64,000 nt of DNA from Coneutiohabitans sp964457925 (GTDB lineage Bacteria > Zhuqueibacterota > Zhuqueibacteria > Zhuqueibacterales > Zhuqueibacteraceae). This document shows, piece after piece, positions 1 to 8,843 of the stretch. How positions within the stretch are numbered: the stretch's first letter is position 1; every line of letters begins with the position of its first letter. The notes beneath the pieces were generated by a model. It was given only the letters and a program-made list of their open reading frames with translations. It did no database searches and had not been told where the DNA came from. The DNA is taken from NCBI GenBank assembly GCA_964457925.1, contig CAYWGH010000010.1, positions 62,001 through 126,000 of the forward strand. Direction: 5' to 3'. A program made the position numbers and the translations under genes.

Positions 1-805
1 CGCGGCTGCTGAAAAACAACGACTCCAACAATCCTGACGTACGAATCTGTTCGTGCGAGCCCAGATTCGGCGCGACTTTGTGGACGCGCTGCAGATCAAT
101 AATTTTTTGCAACCCTGCAATGGTTTGCGGCGAATTGAAATACCCCGTGGCGCGCCGGCCGTCCGGCGAAAGCACGTCGCCCCCGTGCATCCAAACCAAT
201 GGCATCCACATGTAGGTCATCTGCGGCCAAAGCACGCCAAATTGATCGGCTTCACCGTCGCCGTCCGTATCTTTCGTCAATCGTTTGGCCGTATCGAGAA
301 ACTCCTCCCATGTCCATTGCGGCGGCGGGTAAGGAACTCTGGCCTGGTCAAAAAGCTTTTTGTTATAATAAATCACCATGGGCGTGAAATCTTTCGGAAG
401 CGCATACAGCGCGGAATCGCGCCGGGCAATGGCAAGCACATTGGGGAAATAGCGATTCAAATCAAGGCCGCGCTGGTGAATAAACGGCATGAGATCGACC
501 AAAACGCCTTTATTAACATAACTCGGAATCGCGCCGGAGTCGAGCAGGAAAACATCGGGCGGCGAACCCGCAACGATGCTCAAGAGAATTTTCTGATCAT
601 AATGGTGCGGCACCGGCTCCAGCGTGACGCTCACGCCGGGATGAAGTTGTTCGAACGCACGAATGATTTTATTCTCGTACGCAATGTCACGCTGGCGCGT
701 CGACCAGTTGCTCACGCGCAGGGTGATTTGAGATGAAGCGAGGAGGGTCGTCTCGGCAAGCAGGCAAAACCAGAATACTGCGGGAGCGCATCGCACAAGT
801 AACAT
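1..805 (-). CDS. extracellular solute-binding protein (family 1), 3' part missing
   Basis: Reading the reverse strand from the ATG at 805 gives 268 codons without a stop up to the window edge, so the C-terminal part is missing. The N-terminus has a short hydrophobic signal-like stretch. It is followed by the pattern of ABC-type sugar-binding proteins: a strand with VSNW, then FEQLHPGV, the SPPDVFLLD segment, a KDFTPMVIYYNKKLF segment and a TWEEF tryptophan-rich helix. Family members bind sugars or oligosaccharides in the periplasm and deliver them to an ABC importer; no permease is visible here. No good Shine-Dalgarno sequence precedes the ATG, so the exact start is uncertain. It is divergent from the beta-lactamase-like gene. 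Confidence 0.85.
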   Translation of the reverse strand, partial: MLLVRCAPAVFWFCLLAETTLLASSQITLRVSNWSTRQRDIAYENKIIRAFEQLHPGVSVTLEPVPHHYDQKILLSIVAGSPPDVFLLDSGAIPSYVNKGVLVDLMPFIHQRGLDLNRYFPNVLAIARRDSALYALPKDFTPMVIYYNKKLFDQARVPYPPPQWTWEEFLDTAKRLTKDTDGDGEADQFGVLWPQMTYMWMPLVWMHGGDVLSPDGRRATGYFNSPQTIAGLQKIIDLQRVHKVAPNLGSHEQIRTSGLLESLFFSSR

Positions 806-811
806 AGGAGG

Positions 812-825
812 AAGAACGAGTTCTT
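812..825. promoter_or_regulatory. 14-bp dyad just upstream of the solute-binding protein gene
   Basis: AAGAAC-GA-GTTCTT has perfect 6-bp arms and lies 7 bp upstream of the start codon at 805, in the divergent region. The position suits an operator for a sugar-responsive repressor. This is inference from symmetry and position only. Confidence 0.3.
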
Positions 826-975
826 GATTCAGTTGCACAAAATGGGTTGCCAGATGGTTGGAATTTTTTGCATGAAGCGCAAGGGCTTTATCGCCGCCTT
901 GACTTTACTAACGTCTTTCGTTACTTTGATGTATTATAAGTTGACGGCTCTTGCATCAACATTTGGAGAGAAGGC

Positions 976-1983
976 ATGATCGTCTCACGTTGTCACTGTC
1001 GCGGTTCAAATCGGGGCATAAGCCATTCCAAGCTCGCATCTTTATTATATACGATGCTGGCCGGCATCATCATTCTCGCATGTCATCCGCCAATGGCTCA
1101 CGCGCAAAATTCTCACAATGCTGCTGCGAATCGCATCGATCCGGTTTTGACCACGAAACTTCTGCAGATAATCGACGGATTTAAGGGCGATGTTGGAATT
1201 TACGTGCGGCATCTCAAAACCGGAAAAACCGTCATGATTCGCGCGGATGAACTTTTTCCCACGGCCAGCCTGATCAAAGTGCCGATCATGTTGACGGCTT
1301 TTCAAAAAATTCAAGAGGGCAAATTGGATTATCACGGCGAGCTGGTGTACCGCGATTCATTGCTGTATGCGGGTGAAGATATTCTGGGATCATTCAAAGA
1401 CGGCGAAAAAATCAAGCTGAGCAAGGTCATCATGCTGATGATTACGACGAGCGACAATACTGCAAGCTTATGGTGCCAAAAACTCGTGGGCACGGGCGCA
1501 GCAATCAACGAATGGCTGCAGGCGCAGGGATTCTCGCAAACACGGGTGAATTCGCGCACGCCCGGCCGCGAAGCCGACCGTGAAAAATTCGGTTGGGGGC
1601 AAACCACGCCGCGTGAGATGGCCGAATTGCTGGTGATGATCCGCGAGGGCCGCGCCGTCAGCCCGGATGCGAGTGAGGAAATGTATCGCACGCTCACGCG
1701 CATTTACTGGAACGGCGAAGCCCTGTCGCAGATTCCACCGTTCGTACAGGCCGCTTCCAAACAAGGCGCAGTTAATCGCTCGCGTTCGGAAGTCGTGCTC
1801 GTGAATGCGCCTTCCGGCGACTACGTGTTTTGCGTGATCACCAAAAATCAAGAAGACGAGAGCTGGCAATACGACAATGCCGGCTATGTATTGTTGCGTA
1901 CGATCTCGCGTTTGTTGTGGGAATATTTCGAGCCGAAATCGAAATGGCAGCCGGCGCCCGAAGCAAAAAAGTGGGCGAAGTGA
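976..1983 (+). CDS. class A beta-lactamase-like serine hydrolase
   Basis: This 335-residue exported protein has the serine beta-lactamase/transpeptidase layout. SLIK at residues 98-101 is the SxxK nucleophile motif, SDN is at 159-161, and KQG at 262-264 stands in the place of KTG. The N-terminus has a hydrophobic segment (about 21-36) ending either near LAC, possibly a lipobox, or AHA-Q. The omega loop, where class A enzymes carry the deacylating glutamate (ExxLN), reads TPGREADREKFGWGQTTP, and no such glutamate can be aligned. Hydrolysis of beta-lactams is therefore uncertain; a peptidoglycan-related role is possible. The start at 976 is supported by a GGAGAGAAGG-type ribosome site just upstream. 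The MBL-fold gene follows after 44 bp, probably in one transcript. Confidence 0.88.
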   Translation: MIVSRCHCRGSNRGISHSKLASLLYTMLAGIIILACHPPMAHAQNSHNAAANRIDPVLTTKLLQIIDGFKGDVGIYVRHLKTGKTVMIRADELFPTASLIKVPIMLTAFQKIQEGKLDYHGELVYRDSLLYAGEDILGSFKDGEKIKLSKVIMLMITTSDNTASLWCQKLVGTGAAINEWLQAQGFSQTRVNSRTPGREADREKFGWGQTTPREMAELLVMIREGRAVSPDASEEMYRTLTRIYWNGEALSQIPPFVQAASKQGAVNRSRSEVVLVNAPSGDYVFCVITKNQEDESWQYDNAGYVLLRTISRLLWEYFEPKSKWQPAPEAKKWAK

Positions 1984-2027
1984 AGAGTCACGAATAGAAA
2001 TTGCAGAAGTGAGGACGCGGCACAATC

Positions 2028-2996
2028 ATGATGAAGCTTCATTGCATCGCATTGCCGACGCCTTTTCCCGTCGGACCGGTCAATGTCTATCTGGCAGAAG
2101 GCGAACCATTGACTTTGATCGACACCGGTCCGAAAACCGAAGCCGCGCTTGCCACATTAAACAAAGAACTGGCCCGGCTCGGCTACACCGTAGCTGACCT
2201 CCAGCAAATTATTCTCACACACCATCATGTCGATCACCTTGGCCTGGCCGGGAAAATTTTGGCTGAATCCAATGCAAAAATTTTTGCGCATCCGTACAAT
2301 CTGCCCTGGTTGCACGACTATGCCAACACGCGCAAACACCACTCGCAATTCTACCGGGGGTTTTGGAAACAGAACGGCGTACCGCAGGAGTTGATTGATC
2401 GCATGCTGCACCTCGGCGAAGTATTGGCACAATTCCGCGATTCCTGCCTGCCGGTTCAGCCTTTGCCCGAGGGCCAGGAAATCCATTTTGCCGGCAGCGA
2501 TTGGCGCGTTTATCACACGCCCGGACACGCCGGCGACTTGATTTGCTTATGGCATGCGCAGAGTCGTACGCTGATCTCAAACGATCATATACTCAAGAAT
2601 ATTTCATCCAATCCCATTCTCGAACCGCCCATGCCTGGCGAGGCCGCGCGGCCACAGCGCTTGCGCGATTATTTGCGCGAAATGAACCGCATGGCCGAAC
2701 TGAACCCGCTCATTGCCCACACCGGACACGGCGAAGCGGTGCGGAACGTTCGTGAGTTGATTGCTCATCGTGTGGCGTTTCATCAGCGGCGCGCCGAAAC
2801 CATTTTGAGTGCGCTCGGGACGCGCACAATGAGTTTGTGGGAACTCACGCAGGAACTTTTTCCGGCATTGACAAACGATGCCGATTTCTTTTTGGCAATC
2901 TCCGAAGTGCAAGGTCATTTGGATCTCTTGCAGAACGATCAGCGCATCGCTGAAATTTATCGAGGGAAACGAATTTTCTGGCAACGCCGGCCATAA
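2028..2996 (+). CDS. metallo-beta-lactamase-fold hydrolase
   Basis: This 322-residue protein has no signal peptide. The metal-binding motif HxHxDH is at residues 65-70, with a further histidine in TPGHAGD (167), the bridging aspartate in SNDH (186) and HTGHGE at 231-235. This is the full ligand set for two metals. The C-terminal third (about 240-320) resembles the winged-helix-like tail of the glyoxalase II/LACTB2-type branch. The substrate is not evident; related proteins hydrolyse thioesters or phosphodiesters. It follows the beta-lactamase-like gene with the same orientation. Confidence 0.9.
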   Translation: MMKLHCIALPTPFPVGPVNVYLAEGEPLTLIDTGPKTEAALATLNKELARLGYTVADLQQIILTHHHVDHLGLAGKILAESNAKIFAHPYNLPWLHDYANTRKHHSQFYRGFWKQNGVPQELIDRMLHLGEVLAQFRDSCLPVQPLPEGQEIHFAGSDWRVYHTPGHAGDLICLWHAQSRTLISNDHILKNISSNPILEPPMPGEAARPQRLRDYLREMNRMAELNPLIAHTGHGEAVRNVRELIAHRVAFHQRRAETILSALGTRTMSLWELTQELFPALTNDADFFLAISEVQGHLDLLQNDQRIAEIYRGKRIFWQRRP

Positions 2997-3410
2997 TCTT
3001 TCCGGCTTCACATCTTTTTTTCCTGGCATCCCATTTAAACAAACTGGCCCGTCACAGAACCGCGAATCAGCGCGAATGAGCTTAAATTGTCTGTGCAATG
3101 GCGGTGATTCACGATAATTCGCAGTTACGATTTTCATCCCGCCGAAAAAAATCTCCAGGTTTTGCACGATTGATCACACCAAGCGTTGCTCATTAATAAA
3201 ACGATTTGGCCGCAGTTCAGGAATACTCCTCGCCCATCATCTATGGCAGCGGCTCCTGATGAATTTCGACATTCAAGTTCGGCAATGTTCAGCCACAGTT
3301 TGACCATAGTAAATGATTCAACCAAGCCGTGGTTAAGCAAATCGGGATTGCCGATTTTAGTTATCAAAACTCCTTTGGCGTTTCAAACTCATCAACTCCA
3401 GCATCAAAAA
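2997..3410. other. intergenic stretch without a clear gene
   Basis: About 410 bp, AT-richer than the neighbours. It holds a fragment reading CGCGAATCAGCGCGAAT near 3060, reminiscent of dispersed intergenic repeats. The reading frame of the next gene runs through from 3186, but no ribosome site supports a start there. No convincing promoter or terminator seen. Confidence 0.4.
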
Positions 3411-4013
3411 ATGACTCTCAGGCAAGTCTTCACCAAACACTTTGCGAGGAAGCCCGTTGCGCGCCGGCAAGCCCTAGATCATGAATTGATTTACGCCAAC
3501 GGCAAATATTTCATTCAAGAGCAGCACCAAAGTCCGGCGATTATCGTAATGCCCACCACGCGCATAGTGTCTCACGTTTTTCTCGATTTGCTGACGGAAC
3601 TGGGCGAAGAGGTAATATTCGTCGTGGGCGAAACTGTTTTCGAACAGAAACCAATACATTTGATATCATTTAGCCAAACGTTAGCCGCCAGCCGTCTGCA
3701 AATTTTGTTGGCGGGCTATCATGACATTATCAAACGCCACCCGGGCATCGAAATCAGCGTGACGAACACTCGTAAGTGTTGCAGCCTGGTGTTATCCGCA
3801 AGCAAACATATTTTTTTGAATGTGTGTGCTCTGAACCCGTACATCCGGCTTTTGGAGAGTCGCGGCATTCGCCAAACCGAAGAAATCTCCGGGCACTCGC
3901 CAATCGCTTGCGCCAAAGCAACGCCGGTGGACGAAATCCGTCTCGATGAAATGAAACAATTACTCACACTCTCAACTGCGGCGTTTTGTCCGCAACAGGA
4001 GTTGCTGCACTAA
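3411..4013 (+). CDS. hypothetical protein
   Basis: I do not recognise this gene. From the ATG at 3411 it encodes 200 residues; the frame is open back to 3186, so a longer form is possible. The product is predicted soluble, with alternating strands and helices and several cysteines in the second half (KCCSLVL, NVCALNP). Base composition is slightly AT-richer than the flanks. No strong Shine-Dalgarno sequence was found before either start, and the convergent ABC-F gene ends 160 bp further on. It may be a genuine orphan or a chance open frame. Confidence 0.45.
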   Translation: MTLRQVFTKHFARKPVARRQALDHELIYANGKYFIQEQHQSPAIIVMPTTRIVSHVFLDLLTELGEEVIFVVGETVFEQKPIHLISFSQTLAASRLQILLAGYHDIIKRHPGIEISVTNTRKCCSLVLSASKHIFLNVCALNPYIRLLESRGIRQTEEISGHSPIACAKATPVDEIRLDEMKQLLTLSTAAFCPQQELLH

Positions 4014-4173
4014 AGTGACGCACGGCGTGAGGAGAACGCCAGTTTTTGTTGTGAATGGGTGTTTCTGCAAGAATGCTGTGGTTGCACACGGTGATCGCGA
4101 GGCGTTTGATTTTGGAAATGGCGGGGAATTTGGGGAGGAAACGCGTCGCGATCTTTTTTATCCAATCTTCGGT

Positions 4174-6129
4174 TTATTTCTCAAATGCGGCTTCCGCCTG
4201 CTCAACCTTCTCGCTTATTTCTGCCCACTCTTCCAAATATTTTTCAAGTTGGATTTCAACCTCGTGTTGCCGGCGAAGTTTGTGGGGATAGATTTCCTTA
4301 TTCGCAATAATTTGGGGATCACACACCGCGGCGAGCAATTCCGCCTTTTCTTGCTCCAAGCGGGCAATTTCTTGTTCTAGTTCTGCCAGGCGTTGTTTGT
4401 AGGGCCGAAGCTCGCGTGATTTTTGCTGAACGCGTTCCGCGCGCATGCGGCGTTCTTCCTTTTTATTCGAGTTCGCAAGGCCCATTTTAGACTTGTCACT
4501 CTCCACCGGCATGGCAGAAACCGGTGCTGGGGTGCTTGCCATTTGTTTACGCCAAACGTAATCATCATACGTGCCGGGAAAGATCGTCAACCGGCCGTCC
4601 ACAATTTCCACGACTTTGGTGGCAATCGCATTGATAAACGCGCGATCGTGCGAAATGAAAAGCAGCGTTCCTTCATAATCTGCCAGCGCGTCTTCCAAAA
4701 TTTGGCGCGACAAAATATCAAGATGATTCGTCGGTTCGTCCATCACCAGCAAATTGGCCGGACGCCCGAGCATTTTCGCGAGCGCCACACGCGCTTTCTC
4801 TCCGCCGGATAACACGGAAATCGGCTTAAAAATATCATCTCCCGTGAACAGAAATGCGCCAATCAGAGTGCGGCGCTGCTCCGGCAGCAGATGGCCGGTC
4901 ACGCTTGAAATTTCTTCAAAAATGGTCGCAGCCGGATTGAGAATCTCGAGTTGGTGCTGAGCATAATATTCAACTGTCACATTGTGGCCGTACAAACGTT
5001 CGCCGTCTTCAATCGGCAAGACGCCGGCAACAATTTTTAGCAGAGTTGATTTGCCCGCGCCGTTGGGTCCCACCAATGCCACCTTTTCGCCGCGCGCGAG
5101 ATGAAAATCAAGATTGCGATAAACGAGTTTATCGCCGTAGCGCTTCTCCACGCTGCGCAATTGCATGACGTCAATGCCGGAACGTTCCGGCTGCGGCAGG
5201 CGGAACTTCATGGCGCGGGGCGCGTCGTTTTCGACTTTCACGCGCTCCATTTTCTCCAGCATTTTAATACGGCTCTGCACCTGCCGCGCCTTGGTCGCTT
5301 TGTAGCGAAAGCGTTCGATGAACTTCTCGGTTTGCTCGATTTTCTTTTGTTGATTTTTGAATTGCGCTTCGAGCTGCTCACGTTTTGCTGCCTTCTGCTC
5401 GGCATAGGATTCAAAATCGCCGACGTAGGTATGCAATTGATGCAGGCTGATTTCAAGAATGCGCTCGGCGATGCTCTGCATGAAAACCTGATCATGCGTC
5501 GTCAGCAAGATGGTGCCGGGGTAGTCCATCAAAAAAGCCTCCAGCCAGACGACGGATTCCAGATCGAGATGATTCGTCGGCTCATCCAGCAGCAAAATCT
5601 CCGGTTTACTCAACAACAATTTCGCCAGCGCGACGCGCATCATCCAGCCGCCGGAAAACGTGTGCAACGGCTGTGAGAACTGTGCCGGTTTAAACCCGAT
5701 GCCGCTCAAGATCTTTTTTGCCTCGTGCTCGATCGCATAGCCGCCGAGCGCTTCAAATTTCTGACGCAACCTGCCGTAGCGTTCAATCAACTCCGCGTTA
5801 TGATTGGTGGCCATCACGTTTTCCAACTCGAGTAAACTTTGCTCCAGCGCCTGCAACTCCGGAAAGCCGGCCAAAACCTCGGCAAGGATGCTGCGCTCGG
5901 GATTGTTCCAAACTTCCTGTTTGAGATAGCCAACGCGTGCGCCCTTGGAAATAACGAGGCTGCCCTCATCGATATGCTCCTCGCCGATGAGCATGCGGAA
6001 CAGCGTCGTCTTACCGGAGCCGTTGGGACCGACAAGGCCGACGCGCGTACGCGGCGGAATATGCGCCGAAGCGCCCTCAAAAACGATTTGCGGGCCAAAT
6101 TGTTTTTTCAAATTGTGAATATGGATCAT
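4174..6129 (-). CDS. ABC-F family ATPase
   Basis: This 651-residue protein has two tandem ABC ATPase domains and no transmembrane segments. Walker A motifs are GPNGSGKT (34-41) and GPNGAGKS in the second half. Signatures are FSGGW and LSGGE, and both halves have the LLLDEPTNHLD/LVMDEPTNHLD Walker B of the ABC-F class. The halves are joined by a charged arm (P-site tRNA interaction motif region), and the C-terminus (about 550-650) is a long coiled coil, as in Uup/YfmR-type members. ABC-F proteins act on the ribosome in translation and sometimes confer antibiotic protection. The subfamily cannot be fixed by eye. The gene stands alone. Confidence 0.93.
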   Translation of the reverse strand: MIHIHNLKKQFGPQIVFEGASAHIPPRTRVGLVGPNGSGKTTLFRMLIGEEHIDEGSLVISKGARVGYLKQEVWNNPERSILAEVLAGFPELQALEQSLLELENVMATNHNAELIERYGRLRQKFEALGGYAIEHEAKKILSGIGFKPAQFSQPLHTFSGGWMMRVALAKLLLSKPEILLLDEPTNHLDLESVVWLEAFLMDYPGTILLTTHDQVFMQSIAERILEISLHQLHTYVGDFESYAEQKAAKREQLEAQFKNQQKKIEQTEKFIERFRYKATKARQVQSRIKMLEKMERVKVENDAPRAMKFRLPQPERSGIDVMQLRSVEKRYGDKLVYRNLDFHLARGEKVALVGPNGAGKSTLLKIVAGVLPIEDGERLYGHNVTVEYYAQHQLEILNPAATIFEEISSVTGHLLPEQRRTLIGAFLFTGDDIFKPISVLSGGEKARVALAKMLGRPANLLVMDEPTNHLDILSRQILEDALADYEGTLLFISHDRAFINAIATKVVEIVDGRLTIFPGTYDDYVWRKQMASTPAPVSAMPVESDKSKMGLANSNKKEERRMRAERVQQKSRELRPYKQRLAELEQEIARLEQEKAELLAAVCDPQIIANKEIYPHKLRRQHEVEIQLEKYLEEWAEISEKVEQAEAAFEK

Positions 6130-6503
6130 GCCAGCTTAACTCAAAAAGACGCGGGTGTCGGGCTTAAAATCAGGCGGGGAATATAAGCATCCAGGTTGCA
6201 AAAAACAACGAGGCGGCTGTTCATCTAACACGAAGGGGCGGGAGACAAGCGATGCGGAGGACGGCAGGCGGTATAATTGCCATGCAACTTCAACCCGGCT
6301 AAACACGAGTTCACCAAGCCCCCCCATACTTCGTCGCTGCTGTGTCTTCTCTTTTGATTTTGCAGTTATGCTTACGGCGTGACATTATTTCAGCCTGCAA
6401 TTTCATTACTACATACACCACGGCAACGGCGCATTCGTGATACACCAATCATTAAATTTATTCCTTCTGTTTGTACTTGGAATATCCGTGGTCCAGCCTC
6501 CAG
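6130..6503. other. intergenic stretch between ABC-F and LytTR genes
   Basis: About 370 bp containing the promoter side of the ABC-F gene and the downstream side of the LytTR gene, both on the minus strand. I see no conserved gene, strong hairpin or repeat. Confidence 0.4.
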
Positions 6504-6920
6504 TCAGTGCATCATACGCACGGCCTTCATAAAATCAGCCGTACGATAGCGACTAACGAGTACGGCGCTGTGCAAGTAATCCTTCATCGTGAGCTGACAA
6601 CGCCCATCGGACAACGGCGTGATCTTTTCGATTTGTTTGAGATTTACAATGACGGAGCGATGAATTCGAAAAAACGTGCCGGAGGCGAGACGGCTGAACA
6701 GCTCTTCCATGCCGAAATCAAGCACATGTTGTTTATTCTCGGTGTAGGCATACACGAGTCGATGTTTGGTGCCGATCCAAACAATTTTGGCCACGGGTAA
6801 AAAAAATTGTTTTCCGAGGCGTTGGATTGGCAGCCGGTCGCCGGGCTGGGAATATTGTGCGGGGTTAAAACCGTTATCCAACAAAAAAGCGGCAGGCGCG
6901 CTTGATTGCACCGAAATCAT
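6504..6920 (-). CDS. stand-alone LytTR DNA-binding protein
   Basis: This 138-residue protein is essentially a LytTR domain. About 30 residues precede a KIVWIGTKHRLVYAYTENKQ strand region, the ELFSRL helix and FFRIHRSVIVNLKQI, the classic LytTR C-terminal signature. LytTR proteins bind direct repeats upstream of their targets. Most are response regulators with a receiver domain; here there is none and no kinase gene is adjacent, so signal input is unknown. An AGGAG ribosome site lies 7 nt before the ATG at 6920. It is divergent from the aminotransferase gene. Confidence 0.9.
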   Translation of the reverse strand: MISVQSSAPAAFLLDNGFNPAQYSQPGDRLPIQRLGKQFFLPVAKIVWIGTKHRLVYAYTENKQHVLDFGMEELFSRLASGTFFRIHRSVIVNLKQIEKITPLSDGRCQLTMKDYLHSAVLVSRYRTADFMKAVRMMH

Positions 6921-7115
6921 GACTGGCTCCTGAATTTGTTGAGAGGACTTGTTTCGAATAGACGCTCATAATTTCGAAAATGTTCAAAGAAAGTTTCACG
7001 TTGCATTCCGCTTGAAAAGGGGGTATTTTATTCGCGTCGTAAGCGACGAATGAACTCCGGGGGTTCTTTTCCCTGGCCATGCTCTGCGGCTCCGTTGTAC
7101 TAACCGGAGGTTTGT

Positions 7116-8366
7116 ATGATCCCCGTTCTCCAACGACCAGAAACGCTTGTCGAAAAAACACGGGCGATGTCGCTGCCCATTCGAAAACTCTCCCTGCCCG
7201 ATTTCGACCATTTGATGTTTGATGTGTATCGCACCGCCAATATGTATTTGGCCTGCCATGTTACAAGCGATGATCCCGATGAAAGCAAACACTGGCCCAA
7301 TCTCTGCTTGGATATTGGCTGGGAATTGTACTACTCAGATGACTTCCAGGAAAATGGATGGCGCAGTGTCGCCCATAAAGCTTTGGTTCCCATGCAGCAC
7401 TTGTCGTTGCATCCGGCAACATGCGCCTTGCACTACGGCGCTGCCGCATTCGAAGGCACAAAGGCTTTCATTTCGGCCAAAAAAAGAATCGTGTTGTTTC
7501 GGCCGGAAATGAACGCTCGCCGGCTGCAAAAATCGGCGGCGCGTGCTTTGATGCCGAAGGTGCCAATTGAAATGTTTGTTGAGGGGGTCGCTGAAACCGT
7601 ACGGGCCAATCGCGAGGCCATTCCGCCCTACTGCGCGGAGAATTGGGCATGGCAGACGCGCAATCCGCAATGCTTGTACGTGAGGCCGTTGCTCATGGGA
7701 CATGGCCCGCAATTGGGCGTGCGCCCGGCCAAAGATCATCTCTTTCTGATTTATGCCTCGCCCGTGCGTTCTTATTATCCCGTGGAAGGCATGAGTATCT
7801 TGATTACTCGCGGCTTTCATCGCGCTGCGCCCGGAGGCACCGGCAACATCAAAACCGCCAGCAACTATGTTTCCGGCTTGTTACCGACGCAGCTCGCGCG
7901 CCGGGGTTATGATTGGGTGGAAGGCAAGCCCGTCAAGGTGAGTGACAAGCCGTTCAATGACGTCCTTTATTTAGATGCCGTTCACAATCAATATATCGAA
8001 GAGTTCTCCGGTGCGACGTTTCTGGCGGTGTCAACCGAGGGGAAACTGATCACGCCGCAATCCGACACAATTCTGCCGGGTGTAACGCGCGATTCTGTGA
8101 TGACCCTGGCTCAAGCCCTGGGCATACCGGTGGAACAACGGCCGCTGCATGTCGATGAAGTGATGGACGAAAAACGCATTGCCGAGGTATTCTGCACCGG
8201 CAATGCCGCCGTGGTGACGCCTATTGTTTCAATCTACTACAACGGCAAAACGCGCAAACTCCAACTGGAAAAACTCCACACGACACGGAGACTGTGGGAT
8301 ATGCTGGTGGGCATTCAACTGCAAACGAGGGAAGATCCTTATGGCTGGGTCCGCGAAATCGGCTGA
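7116..8366 (+). CDS. ilvE: branched-chain amino acid aminotransferase
   Basis: This 416-residue fold-type IV PLP enzyme transfers the amino group between glutamate and the keto acids of leucine, isoleucine and valine. The length and the motifs LHYGAAAFEG, LYVRPLLMG and GGTGNIKTASNY place it in the longer, eukaryotic-like BCAT branch. Lys246 in NIKTASNY is the expected Schiff-base lysine, and YIEEFSGATF supplies the cofactor-side glutamate region. The ATG at 7116 follows CCGGAGG at good spacing. The leucyl-tRNA synthetase gene begins 477 bp downstream. Confidence 0.93.
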   Translation: MIPVLQRPETLVEKTRAMSLPIRKLSLPDFDHLMFDVYRTANMYLACHVTSDDPDESKHWPNLCLDIGWELYYSDDFQENGWRSVAHKALVPMQHLSLHPATCALHYGAAAFEGTKAFISAKKRIVLFRPEMNARRLQKSAARALMPKVPIEMFVEGVAETVRANREAIPPYCAENWAWQTRNPQCLYVRPLLMGHGPQLGVRPAKDHLFLIYASPVRSYYPVEGMSILITRGFHRAAPGGTGNIKTASNYVSGLLPTQLARRGYDWVEGKPVKVSDKPFNDVLYLDAVHNQYIEEFSGATFLAVSTEGKLITPQSDTILPGVTRDSVMTLAQALGIPVEQRPLHVDEVMDEKRIAEVFCTGNAAVVTPIVSIYYNGKTRKLQLEKLHTTRRLWDMLVGIQLQTREDPYGWVREIG

Positions 8367-8843
8367 CGCCAAGTAGTCAGACGAGTCGCAACCCAAAAGC
8401 CTTTTGAAAATGGCGCCAACGAAAAGAAAACGGCCCGGCTGGTAAAAACTTTTAACGGGTAGGGTTGTTTTTGTTCGCTTGAAAAAATTTTGATTTTTTG
8501 TGCAAAGGTATACGATGAGCTTTTCAAACCTAAAATAAACTCAAAAAGTTTTTTGCCCACAAAATTCAATCATGGCTTGATTGTGGCAATAGCGCATGCG
8601 CCAGGCGGAGCGCAAACAAGCCGGGATAGAGCATTTTCACATTGCTATATCCGATCGTCGAGCCTCACGGAGTCCGCAGTTCCGCCTTATAAAAAAATGT
8701 TAACAAATTTCCAGCGACAAGAAAGCTCCCCGCAGAAGCAATAAAATGCAAGGTTGTGCTTTCTTTGTTGCGGAATTTTGTGTATTTTTCCGTCCCATTT
8801 AAAATAAAATTCATCTCCGATTCTTCACACGCAAGGAATGTGC
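8367..8843. other. intergenic stretch upstream of leuS
   Basis: About 480 bp, AT-rich towards 8750-8820 (several T and A runs), as expected for a promoter region of the synthetase gene. No T-box-like or other riboswitch pattern, tRNA or repeat was recognised. Confidence 0.4.

Noticed and set aside
53..736. Plus-strand 227-codon open frame at the left edge
   Set aside because: It is the antisense shadow of the solute-binding protein gene, which reads cleanly on the minus strand to the window edge.
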